A stretch of 64,000 bases of DNA. Origin: Metallyticus violacea (Eukaryota > Arthropoda > Insecta > Mantodea > Metallyticidae). A program made the translations under genes and the position numbers. Where the stretch lies: contig CM060831.1 in assembly GCA_030762175.1 (NCBI GenBank), positions 145,343,501-145,407,500 on the forward strand. Direction: 5' to 3'. Positions 43,160 to 55,079 of this stretch are shown piece by piece; the stretch's first letter is position 1; every line of letters begins with the position of its first letter. The notes under the pieces are model-generated. The model saw only the letters and a program-made list of their open reading frames with translations, had not been told where the DNA came from and made no database searches.

Positions 43160-43543
43160 TTTTTTTTTTTTTTTTTGAATGCTGATTTACGCCCGTTTTT
43201 ACTACTGAGGCACCACAGGCGCTGGATACTGTTGATACATGAGAGGAAATGATATTTTTATCATTTAAAATAATGATATTTAAGGTAATTTAATCATATA
43301 ATCATTATTAAAGGATCCATCAACTAATTTTATAATCAACAAAAAAGAAAAGTTATATTTATTTTCCATTGGAAAGGATTTTTTAAGGAAGGAGTCGTTC
43401 CAGGCCTAAGTTTAGGGTACCTCTCCGGAATTTGCCATTTATGAAAACTGAGAAAACTCTGAAAAAAACCTCAGTCAGGGAGGACAGTCCTGTCGAGATT
43501 CGCACCCCAGACCTCCCGCTCACGAGTCCGCGCCTTAACAACC
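43160..43543 (-). mobile_element. SINE family A, copy 5, with a 112-bp internal insertion
   Basis: The minus-strand copy begins with T-run tail at 43160-43176 and CGCCCGTTTTTACTACTGAG, and ends in the tRNA region (rc of CTCGTGAGCGGGAGGTCTGG). The head is cut after GCCTTAACAACCT, about 18 bp short of the usual start. Between GAAATGATAT (43254) and ATTGGAAAGG (43367), where other copies are continuous, there are about 112 bp of A+T-rich sequence containing TCATTTAAAATAATGAT. Confidence 0.85.
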
Positions 43544-44398
43544 TTGATCCATTGAATATTTACATGAAGCATACCTTCTGTTTCCCCATACATAACACAT
43601 ATTTCTATGACACTGTTTCTAAATCCTACAAGATACAATACCCAGTTTGCATCCATGCATATCCTTCCTCGCTTGCTTATCACGGCTATCCTATTGAATG
43701 CATATGTTGTAAGCTTCTGGAATTTTAATAACTGGAATTAAAGTGCTCCCATTCTAATGCAAACTACAAAAATTAAAGCCTAAAAAACTAAAGATAATAA
43801 AATGAATGCTAAAGAATAGTTCGAGCAACAGCTTGTATTACTACATTACTACACTATTAAGATTTTAATTAAACATAGTATTAAAGCACCGGTTTTAAAA
43901 ACATTAATTCTCCTGTGTTTCATGTTACAAATTAATCCATAACTCTATGATTAAAGTTTGGAATCCGCAGGATGAAGTTCATCTCTACAGTAATCATTAT
44001 ATTTATCTTGTTTAGAAATCACAGTTTGATTGATATTGATGGAGTTGGTCTACGACATTTTAAACTTCAGTTTTCTTTTCCAGTGTCCTAAGAAAATGGC
44101 CTTGCAATATAAGCTTTGTAATTTATTTACATCCAATTAATATAAAATAAATAAAGCATCTAATTCACAAATTCATACAAAATTTCATCAGCCTGTCGTC
44201 ATTCAGTAACAGCTGACTACCAATGAAACGACCGGTTATCGGTGCTGGAGGATGCCTGCATAAGGGTATTGTATTTCACTATTCCAAGGATCTATGTAAT
44301 AATAGGCTAACAATAAATGTAACGAAGTCAAGAATTGCAGCAGTGCATTGTGACGTAGTAAAGGACAAATTTGAATGAAGTTACCGGGGAACTATAGA
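43544..44398. other. No recognisable gene or repeat
   Basis: A+T-rich. The 98-codon frame at 43432-43728 overlaps the SINE and is not a gene. Confidence 0.4.
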
Positions 44399-44414
44399 AC
44401 GGATTTGTACTCGA

Positions 44415-44706
44415 TTTGATTTGTTTTATTTAAGGACGCTCTTTAACATCGGAGGTCATTAGCGTCCCATTCTATTTAGGGCGTGAAACCGCCGGTAAAT
44501 TTTGCTCAGAGGCCTCTTATTTCAGACTTGAGGTTCTTTATCGTGCCGTAAATGTACGACACGGGACCCACGGCTTTACTTCACTTCCGAAGGAGGCCAT
44601 ACTTACGATTTTTACGCCCGAAAAAATCCATCGATCCTGGCCGGGTTTGAACCCGCAACCTGGGGTTTAGAAGGCAAGTATGGTTACCACTATACCACCA
44701 GGACCG
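44415..44706 (-). mobile_element. SINE family B, copy 5, full length with perfect 16-bp TSD
   Basis: Minus-strand copy, complete from the tRNA head at the right (rc GTCCTGGTGGTATAGTGG; B-box GCGGGTTCAAACCC) to TTTATTTAAGGACGCTCTTT at the left. ACGGATTTGTACTCGA is repeated exactly at 44399-44414 and 44707-44722. The long perfect TSD and the intact boxes make this one of the youngest insertions in the window. Confidence 0.95.
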
Positions 44707-44722
44707 ACGGATTTGTACTCGA

Positions 44723-46640
44723 ATCTAATGAGCACCACAATTATTAATACTAAATTTGGACAAAAATGTGGGCATTAGGTTCACGTAAATGTTTCAGTAA
44801 TTATGTTTCCTCCTACTATGGCAATTTTCCAAGGACTTTACAGGAGATTTTACCACATACCATCTTTTTACTACATTATAAGACATAGTATATCCCTCAA
44901 AGTTGCTGACATATCTTGATAAATTTCAGAAGCAGACATTCCCTTCATTTGCATGTATTTATCACAGTTCTTGTTCAACACGCTCCATTTTCCTAGAGAG
45001 CTTGAAACTGCGCAAGCGCGAATATGCACTTCAGGTATTCTGAAATAAAAGTATTTTGATGAACTAGAAAAGCGTGAGGTGGTGCATGGGTATCTTATTA
45101 GAACTATTCAATTACATTGTTAAAAATCTATGATAATGTAACCTATACCTTAATTCTCACAAAATCTTACATGCTGAATCCGTGAGCTGCCATATTATTG
45201 CGAAAAGACCTAAGTATTAGATATTCAAGCTGTTCTGTATAAACTGCTTGTAAACGAACCAAGTTTAGCATTTAAAAATCTGGTCGACGTTGATTCAGGA
45301 ACACATATCTGGTTTCTGTCATGAGTCGGTAAGGATCAAAGCATTGATGCATCCCACACACATCAAAGTGTAAACAGCATCACTTCAAGCAGAGAGCCAG
45401 GCCACCATGTATGGTATCTTGTGCTTCCCGAACCTTTACTAGACATTCTTACAAATTTTAGTGATATAAATAAATGTGAATGTCAAAAGAAGCAAGGACA
45501 AAAAAAACTGAATTATACAGTAAAAAGTAAAATCTATCTCGGTAATATTTCTAACCCATAATAATAGTCAACAATTTTGTTGCTCTAGAAACGAAAGTAA
45601 AGAGCTGGTATGCACAGAGCATTGAACTGGAGACGGTCACAGAAAATAGAAATGCGCTTGGAACGCGGGCAAAGTGCTGGGTCGTATCTATTTTATTATT
45701 TAGTTCAGAACATGCATTAGACAAGTGCAGTGGATATTTCATGAAGGTGAAGAATATTAGCGAAGATTAGCGGCAGACCATTTCTGATCGCCTGCTTCGT
45801 GCTAGCAAAAAGAATCTGATAAGCAGGGACCAGATGTTAGTCAAATGTCTTTTCTATCTGGGTAGATAAATTTACGAGTCAGATAGGAATGAACATGTTT
45901 CCGTACATTTGGGGCTGTTGATAATTTTTATGTTGCCTTTATTACTTGCTTATTTATTTGTAGTTTGGTTTCTGTTACCTATTTTAAGGTTTGAAACTTT
46001 TTTTTTTTTTGCCTGTTTTGGTTCGTTATGTCTTTTTCTGTGTTTATTTACGCATTTAAAAAAAACATAAAAAGTTTCAATATATCAAAGTGAAAAAGTT
46101 ATAAAGGTTAAATGCTATCTTCACTTTACAAAAATATCACTGAGAATCTTGTTATACATTTATTTCTTTTCAAGCTTTTTCCTTAGCCCATTCACTTAAC
46201 CTCTTTAAAAAGCAGAACTTTCATTAGTGAAAGGAACGCACGGTTACCTCGGGGATACGAATACCAGGGAGATAGAGAGAATGGAAAGTACTGTAATTTT
46301 GAATAGTCCTGGCAAATTATCTTTTATTGATCTGCGCGAGACAATTCTAGGTGTGATGGGAGTAACTTTTCAGCTGCATAAATGTGACAAACAATTGCAA
46401 GTGAGAAAGATGAGAGCGGTACAGCTGTGCAATAAATCGTCCCTACAATGTGTTCAGTATAAAAGTAAAAGAGATACTAACCTGATTCCCCTATTAATGT
46501 ATAAACAGAAAATGAACTCAACAGAAACCAATGCGCATATTTTGCTCATTCGCCAGGACTATTCCCAACTACTTTGCTTTGTCTAAATCAACATAATGTC
46601 CTGCATGGTTCTGTTGTAAGTATGTCAGCAGTTCGGATAT
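44723..46640. other. No recognisable gene
   Basis: The 119-codon frame at 46227-46586 lies just upstream of the hAT tail. It has no clear hAT motif, though it could be its diverged continuation. Confidence 0.35.
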
Positions 46641-46644
46641 AACT

Positions 46645-46740
46645 TGTTTTAAATGTGCTCCAATCACTTCAGTGGAAGTAGAACGTTCTTTTACCATAAT
46701 GAAAAATGTTCTCTCTGACAAGCGGCTGACTGTGACAATT
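46645..46740 (+). pseudogene. hAT transposase C-terminal dimerisation relic
   Basis: The frame reads CFKCAPITSVEVERSFTIMK then NVLSDKRLTVTI. This is the C-terminal hAT dimerisation motif (A-P-x-TS-x-x-VERSFS-x-x-K-x-x-x-SD-RRxxLT), with nearly every conserved position kept over 30 residues. The catalytic part cannot be recognised upstream, and no 8-bp TSD or TIR was found, so this is an isolated scrap. Confidence 0.65.
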
Positions 46741-47459
46741 GTACCTTGATGAAAAAATGTGTTTATGAAATGAAATTAAAAGAGGGACAGAGAGAGAGAA
46801 ATGCTGTTAGAATAAAGCAAGAAAATCTAAAAACTTCCGAAAAAAACTGAAATCTCCACTTTGTTCCTCATAAATGAGATTCGATGCCTCATGACGATCC
46901 AATTCTCTGATCAGCTGAGTTACTGGCACGGAACATTTTTTGACAGGACATCCTCCCAGCACATACTGTTCTCTTACCGTTCCCATGACGACCACAAAAA
47001 CTTCTACAGCCCAATGCTTGATTACAGTAGGCCATGTATAAGTCAGCACTAAATTAACGAAGCGTTACCTCATATTTGCCATTAACATGCAAACGAAACT
47101 GTTCGCAAATAGCACGTGAAAACAACATGCAATCCCGTGGGTATAACTTTCGTAACATTCAATCTGCATGCCACTAATAATGTACCGCGCATTCTGAACA
47201 ACACAAATTATTGGCAATTACCTTACCCTTAGGGGCACATGATTTAGCGCAAGGGCTCTTGTGCCCGCTTAAATGGTTAAAACAACAGAGCTTTCTACAG
47301 ATTTGTCATTATACCTGTATCCCTCGCAGGACTTGGCGTTGAATGCAGTTTGCATAGGAATTGAATGTAAAAGTACTTAAATAGTATAAGTGAAAATCTG
47401 AAAAAGTTATATAAAACATGAAATATGAAAAAAGTTTCCAGAGGTATATAAGAAACAAT
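46741..47459. other. No recognisable gene or repeat
   Basis: The 80-codon minus-strand frame at 46807-47049 and the 63-codon frame opposite it are unassigned. Confidence 0.4.
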
Positions 47460-48752
47460 TAAAAACTTCTCAAAAAATTAGGGAACACATGTTTAAAACA
47501 GATTCCCAAAATGCTTATAAAATTTAATTTTTGACAGTTTGTAATTATAGACTGAACAGTTGTGTAAAATTTTAATAGGCATTCCAACAAACTTTTATTG
47601 GACAGGAGTATAAATACGAATAAATTATTGGTGAATGCAGCAAACTACGCGGAAATACAAGATTATATTGCTTAGTAATCAATGTTTCCATTATTATTTT
47701 AACACACAGTATCTAGGTGCCCTTCGTGAGCTGGGATTTCTTCACCTCCTAATAAAGATTTGTGGGATTCTCTCCCATTCTACGGTGAGTTCATTTGTGA
47801 GTTCTCCCAGGTCCTGTGGCACAGCAGAACGCTCGCGAACAAGTTTTACCAGCTTATCCCACAGATGCTCAATCGGATTGAGATCAGGACTGCATGCAGA
47901 CCTGGCCATCACCCGAATTTGACATTCCTGCAGGACATCTTTGGCATTCCGTGCTGTATGAGATTTAGCATTCTCATGCATTAGAAGAAAATTAGGGTTC
48001 GTACCATAAGCAAAGGGTACACGTTGAAGGATGTCATTAATGTAAACATCAACTTTCATGAGCTGTGAGACAACAACAAGCTCTGTCCGAGACTCAACAG
48101 TAATGCTAGCCCAAACCGCCTCTAAATCTGTCATGTTCAATAATAGTGACTGGAGCAAGATGTCTCCATTCACTTGTACGACCATCACAACCTGTCACAC
48201 GAAATCTTGACTTCTGTGAAGAGAACAGCCTTCCATTGGCGCAGCTGCCAGTTGAGATGACTCTGAGCAAATCTCAGCCGGGTTTCCTTGTACTGACGTG
48301 TCAAACGAGGGGCTTGAAGGAGGATTCCAGATCTCAACCCTGCATTTCTCAGTCTGTTTCTTACAGTGTGATCAGAAATCATCACTCCAGTTGTTCGTAT
48401 ATCATTTTGTAGATCTCTGGCTGTAGATTTGCGTCTGCGCAAAGCTGATAGGACAAGATATCTATCCTGTACCTGTGTTGTTTTCTTGTGTTCTCAAGAG
48501 AACACAAAATAACAATTTCCTACCACAAATTGCTGTTAAAACCTGTTTTCAAATAAAATAAGCCAATGAGTACTAGCTTTGATTTCAACAATTCTTGAAA
48601 CTTCACTAATTTATTCAGATAAAAACTAACACATCCTATTCTAATTTTAAACAATACTTCAAAACATAACATCTGCTGTCAAAAATTACATTGTATCAAT
48701 ATGGGGCTTTGATTTTAATATGGATTTTTTTAATTTTTTGAGCAGTGCATTA
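47460..48752 (-). mobile_element. Near-complete Tc1 element
   Basis: The left end carries CTTCTCAAAAAATTAGGGAA and the reverse complement of the right end carries CACTGCTCAAAAAATTAAAA, a Tc1-type TIR. TA lies just outside (47460-47461 and 48751-48752, to within a base). The length of about 1.29 kb is close to the Tc1 norm of 1.3-1.6 kb. The minus strand carries one broken transposase. Confidence 0.78.
47742..48485 (-). pseudogene. Tc1 transposase (DD34E family), inactivated
   Basis: Upstream of 48442 VQDRYLVLSALRRRKSTARD opens the second helix-turn-helix, followed by SDHTVRNRLRNAGLR and LTRQYKETRLRFAQSHLNW, all classic Tc1 blocks. The first catalytic block reads LFTEVKI, where Tc1 has LFTDES (Asp to Glu near 48214). 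The second reads LLMHENAKSHTA, where Tc1 has DNA-x-x-H (Asp to Glu near 47975). The third, SPDLNPIEHLWD, keeps its Glu near 47870, 34 residues on. A frameshift near 48190 splits the protein. The N-terminal first helix-turn-helix is not readable. Confidence 0.85.
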
Positions 48753-51700
48753 ATATTAAAAATGTATACCGATTGTTACACATGAAATAATTCTATTCAT
48801 ATAAAAAGTATAAAAAGTGCATATAGAAATAAGTAGAAAAAAAGTAATAGACATAAAAATTGTATCGTGTTATTTTCATGGTTAAAATGGTTTATGGTTT
48901 AAAAAAATTAGTTCTGTAAAGCTGGTTTATTTACTAAATAAGACTTTCTATCTGACTTAATAGCAATTTCATATAAAATCTCCCACATTGTCTTTAAAGG
49001 TTTGGAGTCAGCAGGTTTCTACTTCATTAATGAACTAAGTTCAAACAGAGCGAACCAGTGAACTATGAACCGACTTGCGGTGTTTAGCCTCTAAGCGACA
49101 GCGGCGCTCGTTGCCGCTTGCGGGTGTCATAGAGTGAGACTGACACAACCATACAACTGTTTCTTCAATTATTTTAATAGGTTTAACCTATCAGCTTTAG
49201 GAGGTGCTATAACTGGCTTCCGTACTTTTGACACCCCTAAAAAAACTAGCCATCACTCGCCGTAGTTCATGTTGAGTATTATTAGCTATTTCTCAACCTT
49301 TCCTTTCGGAGATATAAACTATGGTCCTCTGTCCCATCAATGCTAATATTATGTGATAAATACAGAAATTAGTTGATATAGTATTTAAAGTAATAATTTG
49401 TAGTTCTGGTACCAAGAACAAATCTTATCAAATTGAGTTAATATTCAAATGAATAAATAAAATTAAAATGCATAAGATTTGGTAATTCCTAATTTTGTGT
49501 GACATTTGCAATGTCTAGCAATAAAATTTCTCCATCATGCAATAAACAAAATGTTTTATTTTAATAAGGCCTGTAAAATAATAGTCAAAAAGACACACGA
49601 TGTCAGTCTCATATGGGAGCTGAATGCAAATGCTTATAAATATTTCTAGGAAGCGTCTAAGTTAAAAAATTTTTTTATTAATAGCAATATGGGGCATGAT
49701 TAAAAATGTTCCTGTTTTAAAAAGAACATTAAAAGGAGATATTGTTAAAATTAAAAAAAAAACCAAAATGGATTTTCTGATAATTGCTACGAAAAAAAAT
49801 TTTTTTTCAGAATGTTTCATCTTTCAAAACGTGTTTATTTTTCCTCTTCAGTCATTTAAAAAGAGGGAGTTGTTATGACAGGTGCCACATCTGAAACTTT
49901 GCATATGATGCGTTTTCATGTTTCCACGCAACTGTTTCAAATGAAAACGTTTGGCAAACCTGATAAAGGTTGAATCACTGCCTATTCTGCTTCACCAAAC
50001 TGCTTTGCTTGTTTCGGTCCAACCTCCAAGTAATTTTCATACATTTATGTAATTGCTTTTACATTTGTAATTATTTTGACCTATTGTGTTAAATAACATA
50101 CTTCAAAATTCATTTTCGTTATTTTTGTGTTAATTCAACGCTATAAATTCAGAAACTATACTATAAGCATTTATAAATTCAATCATTGTTTTCTTCCATA
50201 AAAAAAAAAAAACCTGTACAGTGACTCGAAAAGTTCTTTGAACAAAGTTGAACAAAAAAAAATGAAAATGTTAATATTATTGTAATGAAAGAAGTGACTA
50301 ATATGTTTTTTATCTGTTGTTCCATAACCTATAGAATATGATAACGGCATTCCTTTCTCAGAAATGAGTCGCAAAAAGTATTAAAAGGAATATCAGTTTC
50401 TCTGAGGGTGTCCAAACATCTTTTTATTAGGGCTCGCTCTGGAGGAAATGGTGAATGCGGTGTTGCACAGCAACTAACGGCATATTCCTATGGTCATGTA
50501 CGGACTGAAAAAAAAAAACAGTTATAAAAATATGTCTTTTCTTCTACGAATCTCTCGGTTGTACGGCTACACTTACGGAATATTTTAAGAGTGAAATTTC
50601 AGTAATTTTGTAAAGTGTATAGGTGTTGATTCATGGGTGACGTACTGGTTGAGATTGGGTGATCGTTCTAACCAAGCATTAAAGCAGTTTCAACTAGTTT
50701 TCTTGTCCAGTACTGATTCTGTAGTTTTTTAATTTATTGATAATTTTATGAATTGTGTCTCCATCTCAGGAAAGCTTTTCTTACACTGAAAAAGGGGATT
50801 CATTTTTTACAAAATTTTTTTTTTCATGGTAAATTTCTGAACTCTGACTCAAACTGCACACATGTAGAAACTAACATAACACACCGATAAACACGGTACT
50901 GCAGTGCACTGCTCTGTGATAACCATTATAATTAATAGCTTTAATTGAATTAAAAATTAATAGTTTTTCAGCAACAACACTATAGCGCAAGATTTTCTTA
51001 TGTGCAGCTTAGCATATTATAAAATTATTACAATTTTGGAACAATACGAATTTTTTCCTTAATTTTTCTTCTGTGTGAATAAGCATATGTCCCGTTTTAC
51101 TCTTAGTGTTTACCCTAACTTTCTGATATACAATATAAAAATAATATTCACTCTTATGAGATCCTTGCAATGAGCTTCATTTTTTATTGTATTTATATAT
51201 CCTATTGAAGCGTTTTTTAATGTGGATGTTGATTTGATGGATGTACCCGAGGGTCCCACTTCATACCCCGGGTCGTTCAGGGGCCCGAAGACGCCTTAGT
51301 GCCTTTAGTCACGGGAGGAGGGAGATGGAAGAAGGAGGTTCAACACACAAATTTGCTTCATTGAACACATTGAGATGTTTAATCACACGACCCTTTGTTA
51401 TCTACAACCTGGTTCGTTACTTTAATGACGCCTACATATACTGCTTGAGGTTACATCTGCGTGCCTCTTGTCTACTGTCTCTGTTGTTAAAGCGACGTTG
51501 GTCATCAAGACATGCTTTTGCAAAGCTGTTTCCCCTTATATATATGAAATTCAAAGGTGTCGCCACGTGGTAGCAACAGCTCACGGGGTCACAGCATAGC
51601 GCCCATGGATTCCCGAGCCTTTACAATATTTAAATACTACTATCGGTGAGCCCTTGAGCTCCCAAACGCGCTTATTTTAAATCCATTAATCCTTTGATTC

Positions 51701-53196
51701 CCCTATTGGGGAGCTCATGACCATACGATGTAATGACGTCATCGTCACAATAGATTCATTGCTCTAGCCATTATCAGTAAGTGAGGACATAAAAGATTAC
51801 AAAAGGTAGTTTTTGCCCTATTGTCATAGAGTTATACGTCCAGGTAGCCATGAATACATTTTCGTGATACTTGAAATGTTCCTGTTTGTTACTACAGGCT
51901 ATAAAATATTTAATAATTGTTACTATTTGGCTTATCTGAATGCATTCATTCTTGGGCATGTGTGGGTGTGTGGACCTGTTACACAATATAATAATTGTAA
52001 ATGGAGCTTAATATTAAAAATAAGTCAAATAAATTGACAAGGAAAGAATAAGAGAAAACACAAAAATAAAATACTATGGTGACATATATATTAATATAAA
52101 ACAGATTAAATAGGCAAGAAAAAATATAAAAAAACATATAAACAAGCTGCGAAAACAATATTCATCGAAAGCGTGTGCGAACAATCATTAGACAGATTAA
52201 ATTATACACATTGCTTAAATAATTTTCTATATTAAATTTGCAAAATATTTATTTAATATAAAGTCTTAAGAATGCGTACAGTATAGCCTATAAAGTCAAG
52301 TAGTGCCCTATGTGGCAACGCTGGTTGTAATTTCCACTTCTACATTTCGCAGTCTCCCTATGCTGCGCTCGTAAAATCTAACACATGAAGCGGGAAACGT
52401 TCGTATTTCAATCTACTGTCATGATAATAGCGCTATTCTCAACGCAGCGGTTAATACACAATTGCACCGCGCCTGCCACATTATTTTAACTAACCGCTCG
52501 TTGGCTCGCGATATCCAATTGAAAACCGCTGAAAAATTAAGCGCCTATTGTTGCTAGCTGATGTGTGTATGTGAGTGCGTGTTAGGTTTATGGCTGGTGC
52601 ACAACCCTTACCTTTACACCGTTGCCAACCTAAAGTACTCCAAGAATGATTGTAAGATGGAAAGGAGTAGTTAAAGCATCGATTTTTATTTTAAACCTAG
52701 AACATACTTCTGTCTAAAAGGAAATTTTAAAGGTGTAACGATAATTTAGTTGAGAAAAATAAGATTTTAGTTAATAAAAATAACCTAAATATGTCTTTTA
52801 TTAAGCCTAAAATGCAGTTTAAGCCCACAAAGAAATATTCCTGCGTTGTATTATGTTTTATTACTTTTCCTTTTATTACTTTTTATTATTTTACTTACTT
52901 AAATTTGTTTTTATCCATAGTCAAACATTTCCACAAATTAGAGAAGTTCGTCTCCCCCAGAGAACGTAGTTTGATAATTTGCATCCACACTTTATGAGCT
53001 ATAAATTTAAAAACAAATTTAAAAGTTGTTAGTAATGAGTACATAAACATTTAATTTTGTACAAAAATTAAAACAGATAATAGGCAGTAATCCGATTCAA
53101 TATCAAAGTTTTTCATTAGTAATGAATTCTGCGATATCGAAATTTTCATAGAACAATCATAGAAATTATAGTTTTATTTATAAAAATATTAAATCT
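48753..53196. other. No recognisable gene or repeat over 4.4 kb
   Basis: Mostly A+T-rich with homopolymer runs. Slightly GC-richer patches lie at about 49060-49150, 51240-51330 (start of a 110-codon frame to 51573) and 52300-52620. None shows a motif or repeat structure I can name. Confidence 0.35.
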
Positions 53197-53213
53197 GCTG
53201 CACATGACGGGAA

Positions 53214-53508
53214 CCGCCACGGGTGGCCGAGGTCGTTAAGGCGCGGACTCGTGAGCGAGAGGTCTGGGGTTCGAATCCCGCCAGGACCGTCCTCCCTGAC
53301 TGAGGTTTTTCCAGGTTTTCCTCAGTCCTTATATTTGGCAAATGCCGGGGAGGTACCCTAAACAGAGGCCTGGAACGTTCCTTCTTAAAAATTCCTTTCC
53401 GAATTTATCATTTCATCTCATGTATCATCAGTGTCCACCGCCTGTGATGCCTCAGTAGTAAACACGGGAGTTAAACACTACTCAAAAAAAAAAAAAAAAA
53501 AAAAAAAA
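53214..53508 (+). mobile_element. SINE family A, copy 6, full length
   Basis: The head CCGCCACGGGTGGCCGAGGT and the B-box GGGGTTCGAATCCC are essentially consensus. The body is complete and ends in about 25 A (53484-53508). GCTGCACATGAC at 53197-53208 and GCTGAACAAGAG at 53509-53520 may be a diverged TSD. Confidence 0.95.
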
Positions 53509-53885
53509 GCTGAACAAGAGTTTTCATGGTGCGCTTACTTCCAAATTCTTAGTACAGGATAAAATTGCGGCTCTTAAGAAAACACTAAGTTTCAATATAA
53601 CAGAAATCATATTGAGAACAAATCTTCCTTTCCATTGTTGGATGCTCTAATTGTCAACTCCCAAGCAGCATTTGGGAGTTTCATCTCAGATTTCAAGGTA
53701 TACTTCCCTAAAAACCTGGCTTTAGACTTTTGGATCAGAGACTCGTTTTCTACTGCTGACACCTTACCAGAAATCTTAACTCCTTCCGAGAAAGACGAAA
53801 TTGATTGAGTTATCATGTGACGGAAGTGTCAGGTAAATGCTCAACCAGACTTCTGGCTGGCAAGACAAAACGAATATTCAATGAA
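53509..53885. other. Short spacer between two SINEs
   Basis: The 69-codon minus-strand frame at 53607-53816 is unrecognised. Confidence 0.4.
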
Positions 53886-53892
53886 CTCAGAA

Positions 53893-54179
53893 CCGCCATG
53901 TGTGGCCGAGGTCGTTAAGGCGCGGACTCGTGAGCGAGAGGTCTGAGATTCGAATTCTACCAAGACCGTCCTTCCTGACTGAGATTTTTTCCTCATAAAA
54001 GCCTCAGTCCTCATAAATGGCAAATGTCGTGGAGGTACCCTAAACTTAGGCCTGGAATATTTCCTTCCTTAAAAAAAAAATCCTTTCCCAATATATAATT
54101 TCATCTCATGTATCATTAGTGTCCACCGTCTGTGGTGCCTCAGTAGTAAAAACGGACGTTAAACACTATTAAAAAAATA
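53893..54179 (+). mobile_element. SINE family A, copy 7, full length
   Basis: The head CCGCCATGTGTGGCCGAGGT is followed by a complete body with a small local rearrangement: TTTTTTCCTCATAAAAGCCT replaces the usual TTTTTTCCAGGTTTTCC, as if part of the downstream CCTCATAAA block had been copied in. CTCAGAA flanks it at 53886-53892 and 54182-54188. Confidence 0.93.
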
Positions 54180-54518
54180 ATCTCAGAAAAAGCTGTAAAA
54201 TGTTTTTTGGTGTTTGTGATTATTATCTTCGTGAGTGTGGATTTCCTTCTCTAATTTATACAAAATAAGTTGAATAAGTTGAATGTTGATCCCAAATTGA
54301 TTCGAAGTTAGTTTAAACCAAACATTAAAGTACAAGCACAACATCGCAGAGAAACAAAAGTGTAAGTCAGATTTTAGATTGTGGAGTTAATAACTTTTAC
54401 CGATTTTAAAGTCTGAGTACTGGAGTACCAGTACCAGGAATATGTGTTTGTCGAAGTTTGCATTTATTCACAAAATTTAATGTTAACAAAGTTAGTTTTA
54501 AGACACTTCGCAATCTAT

Positions 54519-54636
54519 TTTTTTAATAGTGTTTAGTGCTTGTTTTTACTACTGAGGCACCACAAGTGGTGAACATTGATGATGCACGATATGAAATGAT
54601 ATATTGGGAAAGGAGTTTTTTTAAGGATACCATCCC
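54519..54636 (-). mobile_element. SINE family A, copy 8, 3' third only
   Basis: Minus strand: TTTTTTTAATAGTGTTTAGT, ACTACTGAGGCACCACAAGT, GAAATGATATATTGGGAAAG and then loss of similarity. It is truncated before the conserved CTCAGTCC block, so it is a 5'-truncated insertion. Confidence 0.85.
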
Positions 54637-54919
54637 ATAACAACTCGAAAACGTCAGCTTCTACCGTTGCAATTCTATTTCATCATGACTTGCCTAATTA
54701 ACACAAGTTTGCCTACTACAATCTTTCATCAACACTCTAAAATAAAGAGCCTTCATTTGGACGCCTGGCCAGCTTAACCGCCCTGTTTCTAACCAGTTTT
54801 GTTATACCCCCTCCACTTTTCCGCCTCTTTGTGTGCTGACGCGAAGTCTTTGTGCTGTACAGAAGTTGAAAGTTGAGAGATCACATGTTTCAGTGTTATA
54901 GCGTGTTAGTGTTGTTATC

Positions 54920-55075
54920 ATGACAAAAAGTGCGTATACTTTAGCACAGAGAACCTTCATCTATAATTCTTATGTGACAACAAACTCATGTAGAGAAATG
55001 AGACGGCGATTTATACGCCACGCGTCCAAACAACGGTTTTATAGCTCTCTCTTTATTACGCTCAATTATTTGTAG
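54920..55075 (+). pseudogene. IS630/Tc1-like transposase N-terminal relic (DUF4817-type)
   Basis: From an ATG at 54920: MTKSAYTLAQRTFIYNSYVT then NSCREMRRRFIRHASKQRF and a decayed tail to a TAG. The Y-T-x-x-x-R-x-F-I-Y-x-S-Y-V and SCRE-x-x-RRF pattern is the first helix of the same family seen at 717 (YVETDSCREVIRWF). The start methionine context is the best preserved of the N-terminal relics. No downstream part follows. Confidence 0.6.
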
Positions 55076-55079
55076 ACAT

